Part shown: piece by piece, positions 1 to 5,437 of the stretch
Numbering within the stretch: the stretch's first letter is position 1
Layout: every line of letters starts with the position of its first letter
Made by a program: the position numbers and the translations under genes
DNA from: Pseudomonadota bacterium
Lineage (GTDB): Bacteria; Pseudomonadota; Alphaproteobacteria; Rhizobiales; Devosiaceae
Assembly: GCA_023436745.1 (NCBI GenBank)
Contig: JAEZHZ010000038.1
Coordinates: 1 to 5,974, forward strand
Direction: 5' to 3'
DNA: 5,974 nt
The notes under the pieces: generated by a model
What the model was told of the DNA's origin: nothing
Database searches by the model: none
The model's input: only the letters and a program-made list of their open reading frames with translations

Positions 1-811
1 CGGTGAGGTGCTGGATCGCGCCGCTGATGCCGATTGCGATGTACAGCTCCGGCGCGATGATCTTGCCGGTCTGGCCCACTTGCATCTCGTTGGGCACGTA
101 GCCGGCGTCCACCGCGGCGCGCGAGGCGCCTACCGCTGCACCGATGCGGTCTGCCAGCGCATAGATGATCTTGAAATTATCCGCCGAGCCGACGCCACGG
201 CCACCCGAGACGACGCGTCTGGCGCTCTGCAGATCGGGTCGGTCGCTGCTGCCGGCCGCGAGCCCGATATGCCGCGTATGCGTCGGCAGGGATGCTTCGA
301 CGGTCCTGGGCTCGATCGTCGCGCTGCCACCCTTGCCGGCTTCTGGCCAGGAGGCACTGCGCACGGTGGCGACCACGACGCGCTCGGCCGAAGCTTCGAC
401 GGTCACGATGGCATTACCGGCATAGATGGGGCGCATGAAAACATAAGGGCCATCGACCGCCATGATGTCGGTGACCTGCGACACGCCCAGCAACGCAGCG
501 ACGCACGGCATCAGGTCCTTGCCGAAGGTGGTGCTCGGCCCGAACACATGGCTGTAACCCGCGGCGAGTTCGGCGACCTGGGGCGCAAGGACCTGCGCAA
601 TGGCGGGGGCATTCGCCTCATTGGCAACCGTGAGCACACGCTTCACGCCGGCCACCTCCGCGGCCTCTGCGGCAACGGTCGCCGGGTCGGCCGCCAGCAC
701 GAGGATATCGATTGTTTCGGGCGAAAGCGCCTGCGCGGCAGAGACACACTTGGCAGTGGATGCATTGAGCTTGCCATCGGCATGCTCGGCGACGATCAGG
801 ATCTTGGGCAT
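1..811 (-). CDS. etfA: Electron transfer flavoprotein subunit alpha, 3' end cut off by window edge
   Basis: EtfA pairs with EtfB to form the soluble FAD- and AMP-containing heterodimer that takes electrons from acyl-CoA and related dehydrogenases and passes them to ETF-ubiquinone oxidoreductase. I translated the minus strand from the ATG at 811-809. It stays open to the window edge for 270 residues; the family is about 310, so roughly 40 C-terminal residues are missing. The start reads MPKILIVAEH. The C-terminal FAD domain shows SGGRGVGS (residues 202-209), RAAVDAGY (231-238), QVGQTGK (244-250) and APELYIAIGISGAIQH (253-268). By family knowledge Arg205, Arg231, Thr248 and His268 match FAD-contacting residues of human ETF alpha. 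An AAGGGG ribosome-binding site lies 8 bases before the ATG, inside the end of etfB. The etfB stop and this start overlap as TGATG, so translation is probably coupled. No frameshift is seen. Confidence 0.97.
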   Translation of the reverse strand, partial: MPKILIVAEHADGKLNASTAKCVSAAQALSPETIDILVLAADPATVAAEAAEVAGVKRVLTVANEANAPAIAQVLAPQVAELAAGYSHVFGPSTTFGKDLMPCVAALLGVSQVTDIMAVDGPYVFMRPIYAGNAIVTVEASAERVVVATVRSASWPEAGKGGSATIEPRTVEASLPTHTRHIGLAAGSSDRPDLQSARRVVSGGRGVGSADNFKIIYALADRIGAAVGASRAAVDAGYVPNEMQVGQTGKIIAPELYIAIGISGAIQHLT

Positions 812-1557
812 CAGAGCAACCCCTTCTGCTTGAGCGTGGCAACCAGTTCGGCCGCATCCTTGACCATTACTCCCTTGTTGCGCTTCGGCGGCGGCGCGTA
901 GTGCGTCGCTCTCAGTGTGTCGCCCGATTCCACAGCGAGGTCACCGAACGGGATGCTCTCCATTGGTTTGGACTTGGCCTTCATGATGTCGGGCAGCTTG
1001 ATGAAGCGCGGCTCGTTGAGGCGGAGGTCGGTCGTGACCACGGCAGGCAGTTCGACTTCAAGCGTCTCGAGTCCTGCGTCGACCTCGCGGGTCACTGTGG
1101 CCTTCCCTTCCGCGACCTCGAGCTTGCTGGCGAACGTTGCCTGTGGGCGGCGCCAGAGGGTGGCCAGCATCTGCCCGGTCTGTCCTGCGTCGTCATCGAT
1201 GGCCTGCTTGCCCAGAATGACCAGGTCCGGCTCCTCCCTCTCCACGAGTTTCAGCAGCACCCGCGCTGCGGTCAGCGACTGGATTGGCTGGTCGCAGACA
1301 ACGTGGATGGCACGGTTGGCGCCCATGGCCAGGCCGTTGCGCAGATGGGCCTGGGCGTCGGCCGGTGCGATGGAAACGACGATGACCTCGCTAGCAATGC
1401 CCTTGTCGCGCAATCGAAGTGCCTCTTCCAGTGCGATCTCGTCGAAAGGATTGGGCGACAACTTGACGCCATCGGTGACCACGCCGGAGCCGTCCGGTTT
1501 GACCTGGATGCGGACGTTGTAGTCCACCACGCGCTTGTAGCCGACGAGGATCTTCAT
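811..1557 (-). CDS. etfB: Electron transfer flavoprotein subunit beta
   Basis: EtfB is the AMP-binding subunit of the ETF heterodimer and carries the loop that docks on partner dehydrogenases. The protein has 248 residues, full length for the family. It begins MKILVGYKRVVDYNVRIQVK, the usual N-terminus of proteobacterial and mitochondrial EtfB. Other landmarks are NPFDEIALEEALRL (36-49), GKQAIDDDAGQTGQM (116-130, AMP-site region), LPAVVTTDLRLNEPR (170-184) and the recognition loop LPDIMKAKSK (188-197). Leu188 matches the docking leucine of human ETF beta. The reading frame continues 40 codons upstream to an ATG at 1677, but that extension is not ETF-like. The start at 1557 is preferred: AAGGA lies 10 bases upstream and the N-terminus matches the family. 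It is the first gene of an etfB-etfA operon. A TAAAAT -10 candidate lies about 50 bases upstream. Standard dehydrogenase-linked ETF is much more likely than a bifurcating type. Confidence 0.97.
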   Translation of the reverse strand: MKILVGYKRVVDYNVRIQVKPDGSGVVTDGVKLSPNPFDEIALEEALRLRDKGIASEVIVVSIAPADAQAHLRNGLAMGANRAIHVVCDQPIQSLTAARVLLKLVEREEPDLVILGKQAIDDDAGQTGQMLATLWRRPQATFASKLEVAEGKATVTREVDAGLETLEVELPAVVTTDLRLNEPRFIKLPDIMKAKSKPMESIPFGDLAVESGDTLRATHYAPPPKRNKGVMVKDAAELVATLKQKGLL

Positions 1558-1604
1558 CTTCCTGGAATCCTTGGGGCGGGCGGACCGTTGCCCGTGGGGG
1601 CACG

Positions 1605-1610
1605 ATTTTA
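1605..1610 (-). promoter_or_regulatory. Possible -10 element for etfBA
   Basis: On the minus strand the sequence reads GGCTAAAATCG, giving a good sigma-70-like -10 hexamer TAAAAT in otherwise very GC-rich DNA. A start of transcription about 7 bases downstream would give a leader of roughly 40 nucleotides before the etfB ATG, containing its AAGGA site. No convincing TTGACA-like -35 sits 16-18 bases upstream. The call rests on the hexamer, its position, and its likeness to two other candidates in the window. Confidence 0.35.
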
Positions 1611-1842
1611 GCCGTTCGAGGGGCGGCAGTGCGAGTCTGTGCGGTGATAGGCCGGGCACGCCAAAGGTTGCCTGCATCTTGGTGGCGAACTCGCGGTGGC
1701 GGGCGGGGCTGAACCCTCCTCACGCAAGGACCGACCGTGTCCGGGTCGCCGGGGGCGGCACTGGCGCCACGAGCCTGGATCACGCCGCAGGCGGGTTGGC
1801 CGCGCCGGCGGATTCCCTCCAAACGGATTGCCTGCCGTCGAA

Positions 1843-1861
1843 CCACCGGTTGCCCCGGTGG
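1843..1861. repeat. Inverted repeat, 7-bp stem
   Basis: CCACCGG (1843-1849) and CCGGTGG (1855-1861) are exact reverse complements separated by 5 bases. This would form a compact hairpin in RNA from either strand. There is no adjacent T-run. It is the first of four inverted repeats clustered in this gap. Confidence 0.5.
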
Positions 1862-1888
1862 CCTGAAGGCGTCAGCCACGCGCAAGGA

Positions 1889-1904
1889 GGCCGGCGCGCC
1901 GGCC
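1889..1904. repeat. Perfect 16-base palindrome
   Basis: GGCCGGCGCGCCGGCC is its own reverse complement with no central spacer. In very GC-rich DNA such palindromes arise more easily than usual, but 16 bases without a mismatch in non-coding sequence is still notable. It could be a binding site for a dimeric protein or part of a structured transcript; nothing in the sequence decides this. Confidence 0.5.
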
Positions 1905-1920
1905 GCAGTTCCATGGAGCC

Positions 1921-1936
1921 CAGCCGGGGTCGGCTG
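1921..1936. repeat. Inverted repeat, 6-bp stem with 4-base loop
   Basis: CAGCCG (1921-1926) and CGGCTG (1931-1936) are exact reverse complements around GGGT. The geometry is good for an RNA stem-loop. No T-run follows on either strand. Confidence 0.45.
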
Positions 1937-1956
1937 TCGGGGACGCCTGTGCTTAG

Positions 1957-1989
1957 CCGCACGCCACCGCACCACACAGCCGCGTGCGG
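1957..1989 (-). terminator. Possible 3' stem-loop after the methyltransferase gene
   Basis: CCGCACGC (1957-1964) and GCGTGCGG (1982-1989) form an exact 8-bp stem with a 17-base loop. On the minus strand it begins 14 bases after the methyltransferase stop codon, a position typical of a 3'-end hairpin. It lacks the T-run of an intrinsic terminator and its loop is long, so it may only protect the 3' end or precede Rho-dependent termination. Confidence 0.25.
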
Positions 1990-2003
1990 GCCAAGCTTGC
2001 CGG

Positions 2004-2735
2004 TCAGAGTCTCGCGACTCCTATCCAGCCGGCCGCGAGGATCGGGGTGAGCGACTCCAGGGCGTTGACCATGCCCTGAAATCCCCGCACCCCCAGGCTC
2101 TTCAGTCCGGTCGTGCCGCTGATCATCTCGGGAAATCGTGCATGGTATGGCACGAGTTCACGCAGATCGATGCTGGTTCGTGCGAACAGCGTACGCAAAG
2201 TCTTGTACGAATACACCTGTAGATGATCCTGATGCATCGATTCGCGTGAAGCCAGTCCCACGAGCGCGTTATGCCAGCAACAGGCATTGGGTGTCGAGAA
2301 CACGAACTCTACGCCGCGCAGCTGCGAATTGCGCTGCAGGCTCTCCAGGAACCTGGTGGTATCCGGCAGATGCTCGATAAGTTCACCGGCGACGATGACG
2401 TCTGGCCTGCCATAGCGCGCGATGACCGGATCGAGGTCGAAGATGTCCGCGTGGATGATGCGGCCGCCCTGGCCCGTATCCAGTCCGCCGGCGGGCAACC
2501 GCGGCGAGTTGTCGATGCCGACCACGCTGCGCGCACTGGCGCACAGCCTGGCATGCAACCAGCTGCTGCCTTCCATCTTGGCATCTAGTGCGGTCTCGTC
2601 CAGCGCGCCCAGGTCGAACACCGCCTTGCCTTCAACCTTTGCTGCCAGGAAATCGAGACGATCGACCGGTCGCCGCAGGCCTACCTTCTCCAAGGCGGTG
2701 TAGCGGATGGCGCTGAGTGCGTGCTCTCGTATCAC
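2004..2735 (-). CDS. Class I SAM-dependent methyltransferase, probably glycan-modifying
   Basis: This is a predicted cytosolic methyltransferase with a Rossmann-type SAM fold. With a GTG start at 2735 it has 243 residues. Motif I is the glycine-poor VFDLGALDET (39-48). The acidic end of strand 2 is VVGIDN (71-76). A strong AGELIEHLPD motif follows (116-125), then STPNA (147-151) and HQDH (168-171). The EHLP motif and the unusual motif I resemble methyltransferases found in O-antigen and capsule clusters, which suggests a sugar or polysaccharide target; this is inference. The frame extends to a TTG at 2831 (275 residues), but the extra 32 residues look unlike protein and that TTG has no clear ribosome-binding site. 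The GTG has AAAGGA 9 bases upstream, so it is preferred. It lies downstream of the WbsX/RgpF gene on the same strand, with a 461-base gap. Confidence 0.85.
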   Translation of the reverse strand: MIREHALSAIRYTALEKVGLRRPVDRLDFLAAKVEGKAVFDLGALDETALDAKMEGSSWLHARLCASARSVVGIDNSPRLPAGGLDTGQGGRIIHADIFDLDPVIARYGRPDVIVAGELIEHLPDTTRFLESLQRNSQLRGVEFVFSTPNACCWHNALVGLASRESMHQDHLQVYSYKTLRTLFARTSIDLRELVPYHARFPEMISGTTGLKSLGVRGFQGMVNALESLTPILAAGWIGVARL

Positions 2736-2747
2736 GGAATCGATTCC
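2736..2747. repeat. Perfect 12-base palindrome at the methyltransferase start
   Basis: GGAATCGATTCC is its own reverse complement and directly abuts the GTG start at 2735. Its first bases on the minus strand are the GGA of the AAAGGA ribosome-binding site. It could be an operator, or fold to a 4-bp hairpin that hides the ribosome-binding site, or be chance. Confidence 0.4.
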
Positions 2748-3153
2748 TTTCTGCGGCGCGGCCTCACGGGTGGGCCGCCAGCGGGAGTATGGGTTCGGAG
2801 CGCTTGGGTCATTCTTGGTCCCTGTGGTCAAGCGACGCTGGACTCGGTGTTCCCTCGGGGGCGGCGTACCGCCTTAGCTGCCGTGTGGACAATGGAACCG
2901 TTGCTGGGCCGGGCGAGGCGCACGGCTGCGGAGTCCTTGTCTGCGCCGCAGTGAAAGGGGTCCTGGATATGCGTCGAGCGCTCCGCATGAGCGGGCTGTC
3001 GCAGCTGTCGCCGCCGTCGGGGGCGACGGGTGCATGCGCGCCGCCGGCTCCCCCATATCGTCGCGAATGCGAGCCTTTCGTTCCGCGACGCGCTCAGTGC
3101 CGACCAGTGCGTTCATCTCGCGGAATGCCCGGAAATGGGGTGGCGGTGGCTGG

Positions 3154-3159
3154 ATTCTA
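3154..3159 (-). promoter_or_regulatory. Possible -10 element downstream of the WbsX/RgpF gene
   Basis: The minus strand reads CCGGCTAGAATCC, containing TAGAAT, 38 bases after the WbsX/RgpF stop. It could drive the methyltransferase with a leader of about 400 nucleotides, or the doubtful small ORF starting at 3116. No clear -35 is visible. It shares the GGCTARAAT form with the etfB candidate. Confidence 0.25.
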
Positions 3160-3196
3160 GCCGGATTGCCTTGCTTGTGCGGGGAGGGCAGGCCCT

Positions 3197-5272
3197 TCAT
3201 TGATGACTGGGGCGGGCGTAGGGATAGACCCTCCTGGCCTGCTCGCCCTCTCCACATACCGCCGCTGCAGTCCGCACCGAGTATCCCGCATCCCGTACGC
3301 ACAGGGAGAACAGCCGTTCGATGGCGTGAGCGAAGGTGCCGTCGAGTTGCCCGGCTTCGTCCTCGAACTCCCATTCTTCCAGATGGCCATCGAGCAGCGG
3401 TCGCAGCGCCTCGAGCCGGCACCAGAACATGCTGCCGGCGATGAAATCCTGCCGCAGATACCGGCGGTCCCGAAGCCCCAGGCGGGTGACGAGGTACTCG
3501 ATGGCGTCGCGATTCGCGCTGAGATACGTCTTCATCGACAGAACATGACCTTCCGGAGCAACCGCGCCCAGCCAGCGGTCGGCCTCGAAGCTCTCCATGA
3601 TGCGGCGCGCGCGCGTCGGTGCCGTCAGGCGCGTCAACATGTCCGCGCGCCAGCTGTCTCCGTCCTCCCGGTGAGTCGAGCGTTTGGTGTGGAGTTTGAG
3701 TGCGATGTCCACCCCTTCGTCCAGTAGCCGGTTCGCCGCCCGCAGGAATGGAAGAATGTCGCGGCCGCGATTCTCCTGGACCAGGACGGTGCCATCCATG
3801 TCCGAGCGCGCCAGCACCGCCCTCATCGCCGGCTCGCGCTCGGGCGCCGTAGTGACGACCAGGCGCCAAGCGATGCCGGTGGCAATCAGGCGGTGAAGGA
3901 TGTCCTCGAGTTCCTCCTCGTACCAGGCGTGGACGATCGCGGCGGGCCTTGATGGCTTCTTTATCGGGTCCGCCGCCAGTTGCAGTGCCTGGCTCGTTGC
4001 ATGGAGCCAGGCGTGCCCCAGTCTGCGGTCGGGTTCGAGGACAGCACCCTCGGCCCACTCATTCCAGGCATTGATGAACACCAGGTCGGCATTGCCGGAC
4101 TGGCTGGCGCCACCGATGGTCGCCGCCAGCCAGTCGCGATAGCGTCTGGGCGACGCGTGAGCCAGGATCCTTCCCCGCCCGGGGCGGCGAGGCTCGTTGT
4201 CCCACCCCGGGTTGACGCCCGGATACAGTGGGTAATCGGGAGAGGGCCGGCGGAGCGCACGGTCCGCCAGTTCACGCCAGTCGAGCACCTTCCCGGCGAA
4301 GGCCGGGTTCGTCAGCCGCTGGTGGCGGGTAATGTCTGTCGGCTCTGTCAGGTTGGGGGGGAACTCAACTGCTGCATCGAAGCCAATATCGCGCGGGTGC
4401 GGCCTCTCGAAACCCTGGACGTAACACAAGTGGAGCTCGCCGATGCCCAGCTGCCGGCACTCGGCCCGCCAGCGCTCCGCGGTGGCGCGAATGTCCGGAA
4501 ACAGGCTTGGCCGGTACACCAACAATATCGGCTTGCCGTCCACGCGCAGGTAGCGCGGGTCGGCGAGGTACCGCACGACGTGCCGGATGAAGGCGATGTC
4601 GTCCTCGGGAGAATGCTGTTGCCCAAGGATGATCTCATTGTCCCGGCCGTCCCAGCGCCGCGTCCAACTCTCGTTCGCCCAGCACAGGCAGAACGGCAGG
4701 TCGAGCGTGGGGTCCGCGAGCCAGCGTCGCAGGGGGGCCTCGAGCGGGGAATTGCCATTGAACCAGTAGAAGTAGAAGGCGAACGCGCCGATCCCGTAGC
4801 GATGCGCCAGCTCGACTTGTCGGCGCATGACGGACGGGTCGCGCAGGTCATAGTCGCCCAGTTCTCCTGACAGCCGCGGCTGGCTGTGTCCGTCGAACTG
4901 AGGCACGGCACGATTGACGTTCCGCCACTCTGTAAAGCCCTCGCCCCACGCGGCGTCGTTCTCCGGAATGGCGTGGAATTGCGGCAGATAAAAGGCGACA
5001 AGCCGGGCCGGAAGCGGCGTGGGCAGGAGGGGCGACGATTGCTCCCTGTACCCGATGGCCCTGCTACCTGGCACCCATCGCTGCTGACGCGCAAGCCCCC
5101 AATCGTTCAGTGCCCGGCCGCGGGGCGCCGGCACGAGGCCACTCCACCGCCCAAGGAACCACTGCCGGAAATGGTCGCGTGACGCGGGCCGCAACGGCAT
5201 CAGGCGGAACAGGGTCCGCAGGACGCGGAACGCGGAGGCTCGCAGCAAGCGGAGTATCGGGTCACGCACCAT
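3197..5272 (-). CDS. Two-domain polysaccharide biosynthesis enzyme: WbsX/GH99-like plus RgpF-like
   Basis: The protein has 691 residues and two recognisable domains. Residues about 90-430 match the WbsX/GH99-like family: LVAFYLPQFHAIPEND (91-106), WGEGFTEWRNV (109-119), FAFYFYWFNG (164-173), CWANESWTRRWDG (197-209) and INAWNEWAEGAVLEPD (400-415). Residues about 443-685 match the rhamnan-synthesis RgpF family: IVHAWYEEEL (446-455), ENRGRDILPFL (500-510), LKLHTKRSTH (525-534), FIAGSMFWCR (610-619) and LDGTFAHAIERLFS (643-656). Both families work in assembly of O-antigen or other rhamnose-rich surface glycans; the exact sugar and linkage cannot be read from the sequence. There is no signal peptide. 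The first 30 residues are basic and amphipathic and may touch the inner membrane. The frame is open to an ATG at 5458, but those 62 residues are low-quality and overlap the divergent gene, so the ATG at 5272 is preferred although its ribosome-binding site is weak. Confidence 0.92.
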   Translation of the reverse strand: MVRDPILRLLRASAFRVLRTLFRLMPLRPASRDHFRQWFLGRWSGLVPAPRGRALNDWGLARQQRWVPGSRAIGYREQSSPLLPTPLPARLVAFYLPQFHAIPENDAAWGEGFTEWRNVNRAVPQFDGHSQPRLSGELGDYDLRDPSVMRRQVELAHRYGIGAFAFYFYWFNGNSPLEAPLRRWLADPTLDLPFCLCWANESWTRRWDGRDNEIILGQQHSPEDDIAFIRHVVRYLADPRYLRVDGKPILLVYRPSLFPDIRATAERWRAECRQLGIGELHLCYVQGFERPHPRDIGFDAAVEFPPNLTEPTDITRHQRLTNPAFAGKVLDWRELADRALRRPSPDYPLYPGVNPGWDNEPRRPGRGRILAHASPRRYRDWLAATIGGASQSGNADLVFINAWNEWAEGAVLEPDRRLGHAWLHATSQALQLAADPIKKPSRPAAIVHAWYEEELEDILHRLIATGIAWRLVVTTAPEREPAMRAVLARSDMDGTVLVQENRGRDILPFLRAANRLLDEGVDIALKLHTKRSTHREDGDSWRADMLTRLTAPTRARRIMESFEADRWLGAVAPEGHVLSMKTYLSANRDAIEYLVTRLGLRDRRYLRQDFIAGSMFWCRLEALRPLLDGHLEEWEFEDEAGQLDGTFAHAIERLFSLCVRDAGYSVRTAAAVCGEGEQARRVYPYARPSHQ

Positions 5273-5394
5273 GCACCGGGTCGCCGACGTCTGCCAGGGG
5301 CGGGTATGGTGCGGTAACTCTCCCCCAGAGCCAAACTTCCGCCGCGGGACCCGGCAGACGGACTGCCCCTTCGTCCGATGGGCCGGCCGGCTGC

Positions 5395-5413
5395 GCCGGG
5401 TAGAATGCCCGGC
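5395..5413 (+). promoter_or_regulatory. Possible -10 element for the CoA-transferase gene inside an inverted repeat
   Basis: TAGAAT (5401-5406) is a good -10 candidate 32 bases before the chosen ATG at 5438. It is framed by GCCGGG (5395-5400) and CCCGGC (5408-5413), exact reverse complements 7 bases apart. The arrangement could be an operator over the -10, or chance in GC-rich DNA. No TTGACA-like -35 is seen at the right distance. It lies in the 165-base region between the divergent WbsX/RgpF and CoA-transferase genes; no clear promoter for the minus-strand gene was found there. Confidence 0.3.
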
Positions 5414-5437
5414 ATCTTCAGCAACGGGATGTGGACG

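Larger units (their letters stand above)
1558..2003. other. 446-base gap without a convincing gene; promoter and inverted repeats
   Basis: No frame here gives a recognisable protein. The open frames that cross it are arginine- and proline-rich translations typical of GC-rich non-coding strands, and they run into etfB or the methyltransferase. The etfB end holds the likely promoter. The part nearer the methyltransferase stop holds four inverted repeats within about 150 bases (1843-1861, 1889-1904, 1921-1936, 1957-1989). None is followed by a T-run on either strand, so a classical intrinsic terminator is not shown. I saw no tRNA-like arms and no transposase remnant. Confidence 0.6.
2736..3196. 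other. 461-base gap between the two glycan genes; no convincing gene
   Basis: The long minus-strand frame that crosses this gap runs on through the WbsX/RgpF gene in another frame and is rejected as a gene. Its last 80 codons, from an ATG at 3116 to a TAA at 2874, could in principle be a small gene: the first 28 residues look ordinary, but the rest is rich in Ala, Arg and Pro, there is no good ribosome-binding site, and I recognise no family. Short inverted repeats occur at 3014-3029 (CCGTCG/CGACGG, 4-base loop) and 3059-3090 (CGTCGCG/CGCGACG, 18-base loop). If the methyltransferase starts at the TTG at 2831, the gap shrinks to 365 bases. Confidence 0.5.

Noticed and set aside
8..901. Long plus-strand open frame opposite etfA
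   Set aside because: It is antisense to a clear EtfA with intact FAD motifs. Its translation is rich in Arg, Gly, His and Asp with no family signal, as expected of a GC-rich shadow frame.
901..1611. Plus-strand open frames opposite etfB
   Set aside because: Antisense to a full-length EtfB; no recognisable domain and no ribosome-binding support.
1820..1830. CAAACGGATTG, similar to a PsrA-type fatty-acid regulator site that would suit etfBA
   Set aside because: Only one half-site fits CAAAC-GTTTG; the second half reads ATTG, and it lies about 260 bases from the etfB start.
1391..1975. 194-codon minus-strand frame crossing the gap into etfB
   Set aside because: It overlaps etfB in another frame, and its Arg/Pro/Ala-rich translation looks non-coding.
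2826..2831. TTGACC on the minus strand as a -35 box for the methyltransferase
   Set aside because: No -10-like hexamer occurs 16-18 bases downstream.
3185..3196. AGGGC/GCCCT inverted repeat directly after the WbsX/RgpF stop
   Set aside because: The 2-base loop is too tight for a 5-bp stem and no T-run follows, so it is not supported as a terminator.
2874..4058. 394-codon minus-strand frame
   Set aside because: Most of it overlaps the WbsX/RgpF gene in a different frame and has the composition of a shadow; only its last 80 codons lie in a gap and are discussed separately.
3980..4870. 296-codon plus-strand frame
   Set aside because: Antisense to the conserved core of the WbsX domain, with no family signal.
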